DNA of 64,000 nucleotides from positions 422,813 through 486,812 of the forward strand of contig CAVXHK010000004.1 in assembly GCA_963761705.1 (NCBI GenBank), read 5' to 3'. The notes under the pieces are model-generated. The model made no database searches. It was not told where the DNA came from and saw only the letters and a list, made by a program, of their open reading frames with translations. This stretch comes from CAVVKW01 sp963761705. Its GTDB lineage: Bacteria > Verrucomicrobiota > Verrucomicrobiia > Chthoniobacterales > JAATET01. Positions 25,849-34,918 of the stretch are shown here, in pieces (within the stretch, counting starts at the first letter, position 1; each line of letters begins with the position of its first letter). The position numbers and the translations under genes were made by a program.

Positions 25849-27759
25849 TCACTCGGATAGATCGAGATAGGTGTAGCTCCCCAACACCTTCTCGTAGCTT
25901 TTGAGCAATCGCATCGCCTCGTTTGGCTTCAGCCGGTCACTTTTGATCGCCGCATCCGTCTGCGTCTTCATCCGCCGCGTCAGCTCCTTCGTGTCCCACT
26001 GCGTCAGGGAAAGCACCTGCCCCACCGTGCTCCCCTCGAGAACCTCCTCGACGTAATACCCACTGTCCTCGTCCTCATCGAGAAACACGTGCATCTCGTT
26101 CACGCGCCCGAAGAGATTGTGCATGTCGCCCATGATGTCCTGGTACGCCCCGGTGAGAAAGAAGCCCATGTAGTAGGGTTTTCCCGCCTCCCAGCGGTGC
26201 ATCGGCAGCGTCTCCTTGACGTCGTGCAGGTCGACAAACTTGCTCACCTTCCCGTCCGAATCGCACGTGATGTCCACCAAAGTCCCGTTCCGATCCGGCT
26301 GTTCATTCAATCGATGAATCGGCATCACCGGAAAAAGCTGACCGAGCGCCCAATGGTCCAGCAGCGACTGAAAAACCGAGAAATTGCACAAATACTGATC
26401 CCCAAGCGCGACCTCCATGTCCTTCACCTCCTCGGGCACGTAGCGCGCTCCGCGGAACGCCTCGACGATCTCCACCGCGATCTCCCAATACAGCGTCTCC
26501 ACCTTCGCCTTCGCCCTGAGATCCAGCATCCCCAGATCGAACATCGATTGCGCTCGGTCCCGGATCTCCTGCGCGTCGTGCAGGTTTTCCAGACGATTCT
26601 TTTTCCCAACGTTCGCGTGGATCTCCACCATGTCGCGCACCGGCTCCGGATCCCCCTCCACCGCGACGACCGGGTCGTGGTTCCCGCTCTTCTCGATCGA
26701 CCCAAACGCCTCGACGACCAGCACGGAATGATGCGCCACGAGCGCTCGCCCACTCTCACTCACAATGGTCGGATGCGGCACCTCCTCGGCGTCGCAGATT
26801 TCCTTGATCGAAGCCACGATGTCGCGGGCGTATTCGTCCAACGAGTAGTTGGTGGAACTATCAAACGTCGTCCGCGACCCGTCGTAGTCCACTCCCAAAC
26901 CGCCACCTACGTCCAGGTAGCCCAGCTCATGCCCCATCTTCTTGAGCTTCGCGTAAAACCGCGCCGCCTCCCGTGTCGCCCGCTTGATCGTGCGAATATC
27001 CGGCACCTGCGACCCGACGTGAAAATGAATCAACCGCAGAGCGTTCGCCATTCCTGCGTCGTGCAGGAGGTCGCTCGCCGTCACCAAATCCGCCGTCGAC
27101 AGGCCGAACTTCGCGTTCTCCCCTCCACTCGTCGCCCATTTACCCGCGCCCTTCGAAAGCAGTCGGACCCGCAGGCCGATTATCGGCTCGACCTTAGCCG
27201 ACGCCGCCACCTCCAGGATGTGCGTCAGCTCCTCGAGTTTCTCCACGACCAAGACGACCTTCTTCCCGAGCCGCCTCCCGAGCAGCGCCATCCGGATCAG
27301 TTCGGTGTCTTTGTAGCCATTGCAGATGATCAGACTCTCCGGGTCGGTGTGCATGGCCAGCGCCGCCATCAGCTCCGGCTTACTCCCAGCTTCGAGGCCG
27401 AAATGAAATCCTTTCCCGCCATCGACGATCTCTTCCACGACCTCGCGAAGTTGGTTCACCTTGATCGGAAACACCCCCCGGTAGTGATTCTGATAACCCT
27501 CTCCCTCCACCGCCGCCGCAAACGCCCGGTTCACCGTCTCGACCCGGTGCCGCAGCAGATCCTGAAACCGGATCACCATCGGGAACGCCAGATCCCGCCC
27601 CTTCGCCTCCTCGACCAGCTCCATCAGGTCGATCGACTCTTTCTTCTTTCCCGTCGGCAGCACCGTCACGTGCCCCTTCTTGTTCACTTCAAAGTAACCA
27701 CTCCCCCAACGGTCGATGTTGTAGAGAGCAGTCGCGTCAACGGGGCCAAAATCAGACAT
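25849..27759 (-). CDS. speA: biosynthetic arginine decarboxylase
   Basis: 636 residues, PLP enzyme of the fold III (alanine racemase-like) class. Converts arginine to agmatine, the first step toward putrescine and spermidine. The opening IDRWGSGYFEVN, the Lys motif GVFPIKVNQLREVVEEI (PLP-binding Lys near residue 100), the glycine-rich LDVGGGLGVDYDGSRT, and the C-terminal region GAYQDIMGDMHNLFGRVNE match the SpeA family, and length is typical. With the carboxynorspermidine-dehydrogenase-like gene at 4145 it suggests the alternative polyamine route. Convergent with pepF. Confidence 0.94.
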   Translation of the reverse strand: MSDFGPVDATALYNIDRWGSGYFEVNKKGHVTVLPTGKKKESIDLMELVEEAKGRDLAFPMVIRFQDLLRHRVETVNRAFAAAVEGEGYQNHYRGVFPIKVNQLREVVEEIVDGGKGFHFGLEAGSKPELMAALAMHTDPESLIICNGYKDTELIRMALLGRRLGKKVVLVVEKLEELTHILEVAASAKVEPIIGLRVRLLSKGAGKWATSGGENAKFGLSTADLVTASDLLHDAGMANALRLIHFHVGSQVPDIRTIKRATREAARFYAKLKKMGHELGYLDVGGGLGVDYDGSRTTFDSSTNYSLDEYARDIVASIKEICDAEEVPHPTIVSESGRALVAHHSVLVVEAFGSIEKSGNHDPVVAVEGDPEPVRDMVEIHANVGKKNRLENLHDAQEIRDRAQSMFDLGMLDLRAKAKVETLYWEIAVEIVEAFRGARYVPEEVKDMEVALGDQYLCNFSVFQSLLDHWALGQLFPVMPIHRLNEQPDRNGTLVDITCDSDGKVSKFVDLHDVKETLPMHRWEAGKPYYMGFFLTGAYQDIMGDMHNLFGRVNEMHVFLDEDEDSGYYVEEVLEGSTVGQVLSLTQWDTKELTRRMKTQTDAAIKSDRLKPNEAMRLLKSYEKVLGSYTYLDLSE

Positions 27760-27818
27760 GGGACCGCGAATAAACTACGCTTTCTCAGTTTGTCCAACCT
27801 CGCAGGAAAAGAATCTGC

Positions 27819-29081
27819 TCACCAATTCACCACCGTGAATTGTCCTTGGCTGACCGCGTTCGCTTCTTCCTCCGTGATCCAACGCTCCGCGTAGCTCGGA
27901 CCCCAGGAGTCCGAAATCGCAATTTCATCCGTCGTCTCGTTGTAGCCGATGATCATGCACATGTGGCCATTTTCCCGGTCCGGTCGAATGCTCCGCGCCG
28001 CTTTGCGATGGGGCTCGAGCAATTCCTTGTAAGCCTCCCAATCTGTCACCGAGTCCCGCTGGCGTGACCGCTCCGTCACCGACTTGTCGACCGACCGCTC
28101 GACAAACATCGTCCACATGATCGGCAGCCCGTCGTCGATTTCCTTCGCCACCTTCTGCAACGTGATCCGCCCGCCGCTGTTGTCCATCCGTCGGCCGTAT
28201 TGCCGCACGAGATCGTTCACGCCAGCTTCCATCGCCCGCACCGAAGTCCCCCCGCCCACTTGGGTCGACCCCGCCATCGCGAGCGAATACATGTCCGCCT
28301 CGACGCCGAGATACCGCAGCGCGCGTTCCCACGTCGCCGGCACGCAGTAGCCCTTGGGTCCCTGGTCCACCATCGGGATCTCCGAGAGGATCACGTCGCC
28401 GTTGTCCCGGCGCACGACCCTCTTCGCCAATCGCTCCTTGAGCACGGTGTCCTTCACCCGCTCGATCGCGCTCCCGTTCGCAACGTCCGACGGCACGATC
28501 CGGAGCGCGACGTATTCCCCGTCGGGAGCCGCGAGCAGGATGGCGTGACCCTTCCAATCCCAACGCATCACCCGCTCGCTCGCGTTCCGGCCCTGGCCGA
28601 ACGTGTCGTTTTTCGGCTCGCCGAGGACCTCGGTCAGATTCTTCGCGATGAGATCCGCGTCTGCGACGATCAGCTTCTTGTAGTCCCGGAGCTGCCGTTG
28701 CACCTCCGCCCGCGCGCGCGCCTCACTCAGGTTCGGGTCGACTTGGATCAACTCACCGATGTCCCCCTTGTTCGCAAAAATCATCGAGATCCGATCCGAC
28801 TTCCCTTCTTCTCCGTAAAGCGCCAGCGAGAACGGTCGCGTCCCCAGCATCCGCTCCTTCGGTCCCGAATACCGCCGAAAACTCGCCGTCGTCGACGTCT
28901 CCGACTCCTGCGGCCACTCCAATCGCGCGGCAACCTCCGCGTCGGAGTCATCCCAAAGATTTTCATCCGCCCAGACCTCAGCCCCAAACGCCTCGTTCAG
29001 ATCGGCCACTCCGACCTCAGCCCCCGCAACCATCATTCCACTCAATCCAAAGAAAATTGCTCGCCCCGCCATTGTCATCAT
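27819..29081 (-). CDS. secreted C39-like cysteine protease domain protein
   Basis: 420 residues with an N-terminal signal peptide (IFFGLSGMMVAGAEVG). The central part (residues about 60-220) is an unrecognised domain. The C-terminal half begins IPMVDQGPKGYCVPATWERAL, where the Cys is the expected nucleophile of a peptidase C39-like/papain-type domain, and ends with HMCMIIGYN and SDSWGPSY, where the His and an Asp/Asn partner are expected. Members of this clan cleave peptides outside the cytoplasm. Divergent from larC. Whether it is active is not established. Confidence 0.75.
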   Translation of the reverse strand: MMTMAGRAIFFGLSGMMVAGAEVGVADLNEAFGAEVWADENLWDDSDAEVAARLEWPQESETSTTASFRRYSGPKERMLGTRPFSLALYGEEGKSDRISMIFANKGDIGELIQVDPNLSEARARAEVQRQLRDYKKLIVADADLIAKNLTEVLGEPKNDTFGQGRNASERVMRWDWKGHAILLAAPDGEYVALRIVPSDVANGSAIERVKDTVLKERLAKRVVRRDNGDVILSEIPMVDQGPKGYCVPATWERALRYLGVEADMYSLAMAGSTQVGGGTSVRAMEAGVNDLVRQYGRRMDNSGGRITLQKVAKEIDDGLPIMWTMFVERSVDKSVTERSRQRDSVTDWEAYKELLEPHRKAARSIRPDRENGHMCMIIGYNETTDEIAISDSWGPSYAERWITEEEANAVSQGQFTVVNW

Positions 29082-29126
29082 GGCTGCGATTCTCGACTAT
29101 CCACGCTCAACCACCAACTCATTCCG

Positions 29127-30323
29127 ATGCGCACCCTTTTTCTCGATTGCTTCTCCGGCATCAGCGGCGACATGAGCGTCGCCGCCCTCCTCGATCTCGG
29201 CCTCGACCCTGCCGCGCTCGAAGCCGAGCTCGCCAAGCTCGGCCTGACCTCGGAATACCGCCTCCGCATCCACAAATCCGCCCGCCAAAACATCGCCGGC
29301 ACCAAGTTCGACGTTCTCCAGCAACTCCACCGATCACTCCTCACCACCCACCATCCCCACGCCCACGGCCGCAACCACGCTCAAATCAAAACTCTCCTCG
29401 CCGCAGCTGACCTCGCTCCCGCGGCCAAAGAGCGGGCCCTCGCTACCTTCCAACGCGTCGCCGTCGCCGAAGGGAAAATCCACGGCATGCCACCGGACGA
29501 CGTCCATTTTCATGAAGTCGGAGCCATTGACTCCATCATCGACATCGTCGCGTTTTGCTTCGGCGTCCACCTCCTCGGGATCGAGCGCGTCCTCGTCTCG
29601 AATCTCTTCGAAGGCACCGGCTTCATCACGTGCGCGCACGGCAGATTTCCCCTTCCCGCCCCCGCTACGCTGGAGATCCTCGCGGGCATCCCGCTCGCCC
29701 AGATCGACGAACCTCTCGAATTCATCACGCCCACCGGCGCGGCCATCGTCGCGGAATTCGGCGAATCCTTTGGCCCCATGCCCGTTCTCCGCGTCGACCG
29801 CATCGGCTACGGCCTCGGCACCCGCGACACCTCCCCACGTCCCAACGTCCTCCGAGCGATCCTGGCCGAGACCGACGTCTCGCCCGAGACCGACGCGGTC
29901 ACGCAGATCGAGACCAACCTCGACGATTGCCCCGCCGAGCTCATCGGAGCCTGCACCGAGCGTCTCCTCGCCGCCGGAGCCCTGGACGTCTTCACCGTCC
30001 CCGCGCAGATGAAAAAAAACCGCCCGGGCGTCCTTCTCAGCGTCCTCTGCGATCCCGCCGACGCCGACCGCCTTGCGACGATGATCCTCCGCGAAACCAC
30101 CGCTTTCGGCGTCCGGCTCCACGACACCCGCCGCCTCAAACTCCGCCGCGAGATCGATTCCGTCGATACCCCTCACGGCCCCGTCGACGTCAAACGCGGC
30201 TACCTGGGCGATGAACTCGTCCAATCCAGTCCCGAGTTCGAATCCTGCAAAGCCCTCGCCCAAAAAACGGGGATCTCGATCAAAGAAATCTACCGAGCCG
30301 CTACATCATCCCCCGCTCGTTGA
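29127..30323 (+). CDS. larC: nickel-pincer cofactor biosynthesis protein LarC
   Basis: 398 residues from ATG 29127 (MRTLFLDCFSGISGDMSVAAL, cut here as FSGISGDMSVAALLDLGL). LarC inserts nickel into the pyridinium-thioacid pincer cofactor used by lactate racemase LarA and related enzymes. The His-rich THHPHAHGRNHAQI tract and the VDFHEVGAIDSI-like PDDVHFHEVGAID segment are typical. In some bacteria larC is two overlapping frames joined by programmed frameshifting; here a single frame covers both parts. larA, larB and larE are not in the window. It overlaps radC convergently by 23 bases. Confidence 0.9.
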   Translation: MRTLFLDCFSGISGDMSVAALLDLGLDPAALEAELAKLGLTSEYRLRIHKSARQNIAGTKFDVLQQLHRSLLTTHHPHAHGRNHAQIKTLLAAADLAPAAKERALATFQRVAVAEGKIHGMPPDDVHFHEVGAIDSIIDIVAFCFGVHLLGIERVLVSNLFEGTGFITCAHGRFPLPAPATLEILAGIPLAQIDEPLEFITPTGAAIVAEFGESFGPMPVLRVDRIGYGLGTRDTSPRPNVLRAILAETDVSPETDAVTQIETNLDDCPAELIGACTERLLAAGALDVFTVPAQMKKNRPGVLLSVLCDPADADRLATMILRETTAFGVRLHDTRRLKLRREIDSVDTPHGPVDVKRGYLGDELVQSSPEFESCKALAQKTGISIKEIYRAATSSPAR

Positions 30324-31005
30324 AGCTAAAGTAGGGCTCCCGTCCCCCGTCCGCATTCCCGATGATCACGTGATCCAAAAATCGGATCCGGAGAAGTTCC
30401 GCGCAACCCTTCAGGCGCTCAGTCAACCGCCGGTCCGCGTCACTCGGCCCGGGATCGCCGGAAGGATGATTGTGAATGATCAGGAAACCGAACGCCCCTC
30501 GCAACAAGACGGGCCGCAGAATCTCCCGCGGGTGCGCAATGCTCTCCGTCAGCGACCCGACCGAAACCAGCTCGTTCCAGATCATCTCGTAGCGCGTGTT
30601 GACCACCACCACGTGCAACCGCTCCCGATCCATCATCGCAAACTCTGCCCCGAACAAATCGTAGACCCGCTCCGGCGTGTCGACCTTCGGCTTCCGCGAC
30701 CCACCCCGCGCCAATCGCCGACCGACCTCAAAGACCGCCGCCAATTCCGCCGCTTTCGCCGGCCCGATCCCCTTGGCAGCCGACCGAATCTCGTCCACCG
30801 AGCACTTGGCCAGCGTCGAAAGATCCCCGGTCGTTTTCAATAGATCGCCGGCGACCCGAATCGCGTTCCGACCCGGAATCCCCGTCCGCAGAAAGATCGC
30901 CAACAACTCGGCGTCACTCAAACTCGCCGCGCCCCGGGCCGCCAGCTTCTCCCGCGGCCTCTCACTCTCAGGAATCTCGTTGATCCGTTCCGCATCCCCG
31001 TTCAT
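30301..31005 (-). CDS. radC: RadC-family JAB-domain protein
   Basis: 234 residues from ATG 31005. Helix-hairpin-helix N-terminal part (RPREKLAARGAASLSDAELLAI ... GIGPAKAAELAAVFEVG, quoted in short pieces) and C-terminal MPN/JAB domain with LIIHNHPSGDPGPSD, the metal-binding HxH...D motif, plus the upstream Glu in GSLTESIAHPREI. The family name is historical; its true role (once linked to DNA repair) is uncertain. The 3' end overlaps larC convergently by 23 bases. Divergent from hemX (114-base gap). Confidence 0.93.
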   Translation of the reverse strand: MNGDAERINEIPESERPREKLAARGAASLSDAELLAIFLRTGIPGRNAIRVAGDLLKTTGDLSTLAKCSVDEIRSAAKGIGPAKAAELAAVFEVGRRLARGGSRKPKVDTPERVYDLFGAEFAMMDRERLHVVVVNTRYEMIWNELVSVGSLTESIAHPREILRPVLLRGAFGFLIIHNHPSGDPGPSDADRRLTERLKGCAELLRIRFLDHVIIGNADGGREPYFSFNERGMM

Positions 31006-31119
31006 CCCGTCATCCTGACAGGTTAAAGCCCGGATTAATAGGACGGTCAGTCCCCGTCGGCCCCTCCCGCACCGACACCAGACTTGCAATCCGCGCCCCC
31101 CACCCGACTCTAAAGCCAC

Positions 31120-31908
31120 ATGGACCGCATCTGGCTCGTCGCCGCCGCCTTCAGTTACCTCGCCAGCTTTGGCCACACGCTCTACGCCCTCGGCGCTGGG
31201 AAATTTCGCCCCGCCCGCTTCAACCTCGCGGCCATGATCGCGGGCTTCGGCTTCACGAGCGTCTTTCTCTTCGTCCGCGGTGAGCAGGTCGGGTCCTGCC
31301 CGATCACCAACCTGTTCGAAGTCCTGGTCTTCCTCAGCTGGTCCATTGTCCTCATTTACCTTGTCGTCGGCCCCGCCTACCGGCTCTCGCTCATGGGAGC
31401 CTTCACCGCTCCGCTCGTTCTCACCATCCTTCTCCTCGCCTCCCTCGCGCCAGCCGACACCGCTTCCCGCATCGCCTTCCCCAACGCGGTGGTGGAATTT
31501 CACGCCGCCCTCTCGATCATTGCCTACGGAGCCTTCGGCCTCGGAGCCATTGCGGGCGTCATGTATCTCGTCCAGGAGCACCAGATCAAACGCCACTCCG
31601 CCAACGAGCTCTTCTACAATCTGCCCCCCATCACCGACCTCAGCCGCACCAACGCCCGCCTTCTCTTCGTCGGCTTCGTGATGCTCACGATTGCCATCGT
31701 CGCCGGTCTCGTCGCAAACCTCCCCGTCGCCAACGCGAAAACCGCCACCTCCCTCGTCATCTGGGTCATTTACGGCCTCATTTTGCTGGTCCGCCAAGCG
31801 AACCGCCTGCCCCCCCGCCGCACCGCCGCGCTATCGGTCGCCGTTTTCGCACTCGCACTCGTAACTCTTCCCGTGATCCAGGCCCTCTCCGTCCGAGCGC
31901 AGTCGTGA
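31120..31908 (+). CDS. hemX: HemX/CcsA-family membrane protein
   Basis: 262 residues, about eight transmembrane helices. The CcsA/CcmC-like core shows in GEQVGSCPITNLFEVLVFLSW and FHAALSIIAYGAFGLG, where the His and aromatic residues resemble haem-handling proteins. Its stop overlaps the hemA GTG start (four bases), as HemX and HemA are linked in Gram-positive hemAXCDBL operons, where HemX lowers HemA levels. A cytochrome c assembly role (CcsA) is the alternative; no ccsB is seen nearby. Confidence 0.8.
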   Translation: MDRIWLVAAAFSYLASFGHTLYALGAGKFRPARFNLAAMIAGFGFTSVFLFVRGEQVGSCPITNLFEVLVFLSWSIVLIYLVVGPAYRLSLMGAFTAPLVLTILLLASLAPADTASRIAFPNAVVEFHAALSIIAYGAFGLGAIAGVMYLVQEHQIKRHSANELFYNLPPITDLSRTNARLLFVGFVMLTIAIVAGLVANLPVANAKTATSLVIWVIYGLILLVRQANRLPPRRTAALSVAVFALALVTLPVIQALSVRAQS

Positions 31909-32972
31909 ACGTCCTCTGCGCTGGTCTCAATCATCACGTCGCTCCGGTCGACGTCCGCGAGCGCTTCGCCGTCCGCGAAACCGAGCTCCCCGACTTGCTC
32001 AACAGCCTTCGTTCCACCGAAGGCCTCGACGAAGCCGTGATCCTTTCCACCTGCAACCGCGTCGAGTTCTACGCCGCCACGCTCTGCCCCGAACGCACCC
32101 TCGCCGCCCTCCGTTCCATTCTCGCCACCCGCACCGGCATCGACGCCCCGCTCTACCAACACGTCGGCCCCGCCAGCATTCGCCACCTCTTCCGCGTGGC
32201 CAGCGGTCTTGATTCGATGGTCCTCGGCGAAACGGAGATCCTCGGCCAAGTCAAGGCCGCTTACGCCGCCGCCGCCAGCCACGGAGCCACCCGCCGCACC
32301 CTCAACCGTCTCTTCCAACACGCCTTCCGCGTTGCAAAATCCGTCCGCACCGAGACCAACATCACCCGCGGTGCCACCTCCGTCGGCTCCGTTGCCGTGG
32401 AAATGGCCGGCCGCATCTTCGGCGATCTCGACCACCGCCGGGTCATGATTCTGGGTGCCGGCGACACGAGCGAACGCACCGCCCGCGCCCTCGTCTCCCG
32501 TGGCGTCCGCACTGTCATCGTCTCCAACCGCACCTACGAGCGCGCTGCCAAACTCGCCGCCGACATCGGCGGCATGGCCCTCCACTTCGACCACTGGCAC
32601 AAAGAATTCCACGAAGTCGACATCCTCATCAGCAGCACCGGCGCACCCCACTTCATTCTCACCCCCGAGAAGCTCGCCCCCATCGTCAAATCCCGCAACG
32701 GCCGCCCGCTCTTCCTCATCGACCTAGCCGTCCCTCGCGACATCGACCCAGCCGCCAACGAACTCGACGGCATCTTCCTCTACGACATCGACTCCCTCCA
32801 AAACCTCGCCAACCGCTCCCTCGCCAACCGCCAGCAGGAAGTCGAAAAATGCGATCAAATCATCGACACCCACGTGAAAAGCTATCTCACCTGGCTCAAT
32901 CACTCCGAGGAGCGGCGGCCTTCGGCCACCGACATCCAACCGAAAACAACGGCCCCAGCCGTTCACAACTGA
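31905..32972 (+). CDS. hemA: glutamyl-tRNA reductase
   Basis: 355 residues from GTG 31905. Reduces glutamyl-tRNA to glutamate-1-semialdehyde, the first committed tetrapyrrole step. The catalytic Cys lies in STCNRVEFYAA (near residue 50); LFRVASGLDSMVLGETEILG (shown as GLDSMVLGETEILGQ), the NADP-binding MILGAGDTSERTARAL and the SSTGAP motif are present. It is somewhat shorter than typical (about 420), lacking much of the C-terminal dimerisation helix, though the final residues are polar and may be degenerate. Coupled to hemX by overlap and followed by hemC after 11 bases. Confidence 0.94.
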   Translation: MNVLCAGLNHHVAPVDVRERFAVRETELPDLLNSLRSTEGLDEAVILSTCNRVEFYAATLCPERTLAALRSILATRTGIDAPLYQHVGPASIRHLFRVASGLDSMVLGETEILGQVKAAYAAAASHGATRRTLNRLFQHAFRVAKSVRTETNITRGATSVGSVAVEMAGRIFGDLDHRRVMILGAGDTSERTARALVSRGVRTVIVSNRTYERAAKLAADIGGMALHFDHWHKEFHEVDILISSTGAPHFILTPEKLAPIVKSRNGRPLFLIDLAVPRDIDPAANELDGIFLYDIDSLQNLANRSLANRQQEVEKCDQIIDTHVKSYLTWLNHSEERRPSATDIQPKTTAPAVHN

Positions 32973-32983
32973 CCTTCCGACCT

Positions 32984-33844
32984 TTGGACTTTCCGACTCT
33001 CATTCTCGGCACCCGCGGCTCCGCCCTCGCGCTGACGCAATCCCGCCTCGTCGCCACCGCCCTCTGCGCCGCCCATCCGGGACTCAAAATCACGGAGCAG
33101 ATCATCCGCACCGTCGGCGACAACAACCTCGACGCCCCGCTCCACGCCCTCGCCCCGCTCGACAAAGGCCTCTTCACGAAAGAACTCGAAAACGCCCTCC
33201 TCGCCAACACGATCGACTTCGCCGTCCACAGCCTCAAAGACCTCCCGACGGAAAATCCACCCGGCCTCACCCTCGCCGCCATCCTCGAACGCGCCGACCC
33301 CAGCGACCTTCTCATCAGCAAAAACCCCGGCGGCCTGTCCGCCCTCCCGCCCGGCGCATCCGTCGCCACCTCCAGCCCACGTCGCCAACACCAGCTGCTC
33401 CACCTCCGCCCCGACCTAACCGTCGTCGACATCCGCGGCAACGTCCCGACCCGTCTCCAGAAGCTCGCCGATTCCGGCACTCTCGCCGCCACCGTCCTCG
33501 CCAAAGCCGGCCTCGACCGCCTCGGCCACCACATCATTCCCGCCGGCCTCCACGCTACGGTGATCGAAGAGATGCTCCCCGCCCCCGGCCAGGGTGCGAT
33601 CGCCGTCCAAACCCGGGCCGACGACGCTGCGACCATCGCCCTCCTCGCCCCGCTCCACCACGAACCCACCGCCCGTTGCGTCGAAGCCGAACGCGACATC
33701 CTCCGCCAACTCGGCGGCGGCTGCCACCTCCCGCTAGGCGTCCGCTCTTGGCTCAACGAAGACGGTGACTTGCAAACTCAAGCGACCCTCTTCCACCCCA
33801 ACGCCAAGCCGACCGCCCTCACCCCACCAGTCACCACTCACTGA
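32984..33844 (+). CDS. hemC: porphobilinogen deaminase (hydroxymethylbilane synthase)
   Basis: 286 residues from TTG 32984 (LDFPTLILGTRGSALALTQS). Polymerises four porphobilinogens into hydroxymethylbilane. Motifs include GTRGSALAL, KGLFTKELENALL, DFAVHSLKDLPT, SSPRRQHQLL, RGNVPTRLQKL and the cofactor-bearing Cys in LGGGCHLPLG (near residue 247). The TTG start is chosen because homology begins right there; longer upstream reading would overlap hemA out of character. Domain 3 is short, ending in a Thr/Pro tail. Confidence 0.92.
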   Translation: MDFPTLILGTRGSALALTQSRLVATALCAAHPGLKITEQIIRTVGDNNLDAPLHALAPLDKGLFTKELENALLANTIDFAVHSLKDLPTENPPGLTLAAILERADPSDLLISKNPGGLSALPPGASVATSSPRRQHQLLHLRPDLTVVDIRGNVPTRLQKLADSGTLAATVLAKAGLDRLGHHIIPAGLHATVIEEMLPAPGQGAIAVQTRADDAATIALLAPLHHEPTARCVEAERDILRQLGGGCHLPLGVRSWLNEDGDLQTQATLFHPNAKPTALTPPVTTH

Positions 33845-33879
33845 TCACCACTCACGCGACCGGAAAGACCTCTCTTGCC

Positions 33880-34530
33880 CTACCAATCCACGACCGAGCC
33901 GCGGGTATCGACGTGGGTAAAATTCGAATACCGCCCGATCCCGCCGAGAAATTTACCCCGCGCCCGCACCTCCTTCGCCGCCTCCGCCACCCGCCGCGGT
34001 GAACTCGGAAACACGAGGTCCAGCGCCACGTTCCGTTTATGCTGCGACCCGCTCGCCGCGCCCGGACACTTTGCGTTGTATTCCGGCGACCGGTAGGCCG
34101 AGATCACCTCTTCGACGTTCTCACCCAGCACGTTACCGATCTCTTCCACCATCAACAGGGTCGGGCGCATGTTTTTCCACAACGCCGTTGGCGGCAGGCC
34201 GCAACGCACGTCGCTCCGCACTTTGAGATGAGGTGCCATCAGCTGCCGCACGGACACCCGCTTGAGCTGCAATCCACCCACGAAAGCGGAATAACCAATC
34301 AGCGGCTGCCCGAGAGTTGGCAACCACTCCTCCGGCACACCGAACGCCAATTTCTGCGGACCAAAGACCTTCGCGAGCCACTCGAAAATCGTCCCGTTTC
34401 CCTTCGACGCTCCCGCCGCAAGCAATCCCAGACCGCCCAACCCGCACAGCCGCACAAACTCTCGCCGCTCGATTTCACTTCCCCTTCGTTCAAATTCCGC
34501 GACGTCGTCCGCGCCTAGCTGTGACTCCAT
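33880..34530 (-). CDS. Tat-exported DUF882 / M15-type peptidase-like protein
   Basis: 216 residues from ATG 34530. A twin-arginine-like signal (ERREFVRLCGLGGLGLLAAG) suggests Tat export. The C-terminal part (VISAYRSPEYN ... GSQHKRNVALDLVF ... GGIGRYSNFTHVDTRG) is the DUF882/peptidase M15 fold of D-Ala-D-Ala carboxypeptidase-like enzymes, with His, Asp and His as likely zinc ligands. It would act on peptidoglycan in the periplasm. It stands on the opposite strand between hemC and cobA-hemD. An in-frame TTG at 34560 is a weaker start. Confidence 0.85.
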   Translation of the reverse strand: MESQLGADDVAEFERRGSEIERREFVRLCGLGGLGLLAAGASKGNGTIFEWLAKVFGPQKLAFGVPEEWLPTLGQPLIGYSAFVGGLQLKRVSVRQLMAPHLKVRSDVRCGLPPTALWKNMRPTLLMVEEIGNVLGENVEEVISAYRSPEYNAKCPGAASGSQHKRNVALDLVFPSSPRRVAEAAKEVRARGKFLGGIGRYSNFTHVDTRGSVVDW

Positions 34531-34569
34531 TGGCGGAACCGATAGCTGGATACGGGCCAAACGAAAGCG

Positions 34570-34794
34570 CTATTTCGCTTCTTCTTCCCCTTCTTCGATT
34601 TTCTGGGGATCACCGGCAGGCCCCGGATACATCTCCTTGTCCGCACCTTCCGGAGCTTCCGCCGCCGCGCCTTTTTTCTCGGGTGTCCCGGGATCGACTT
34701 CGGACGACTCCGCCGGCTCGGTGTTGCCCACCGCATCCATCCGGGGATCTTCGTCTTTCTCCTTCTCGTAGTTATCTGCCGCTTCGTTGCTCAT
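34570..34794 (-). CDS. small acidic low-complexity protein
   Basis: 74 residues from ATG 34794, rich in Glu, Asp, Pro and Ala, with no hydrophobic segment. Probably disordered. It lies 39 bases upstream of the DUF882 gene on the same strand and divergent from cobA-hemD. No homology recognised; it may be a real small gene or chance low-complexity coding. Confidence 0.45.
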   Translation of the reverse strand: MSNEAADNYEKEKDEDPRMDAVGNTEPAESSEVDPGTPEKKGAAAEAPEGADKEMYPGPAGDPQKIEEGEEEAK

Positions 34795-34918
34795 CAACAG
34801 ACCATCGCACCCCACCCCCTCGGAGGTCGCGCCTCAATTCACCAATCCGCGCCGCCGAAGGATAAGCCGCACCCCATTTCTCATTCCCCATTCCGCATTT
34901 CTCACTAACGTCACAACC

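Noticed and set aside
26089..27894. Plus-strand frame of about 600 codons opposite speA
   Set aside because: Antisense to a clear arginine decarboxylase; His/Arg/Leu-rich shadow.
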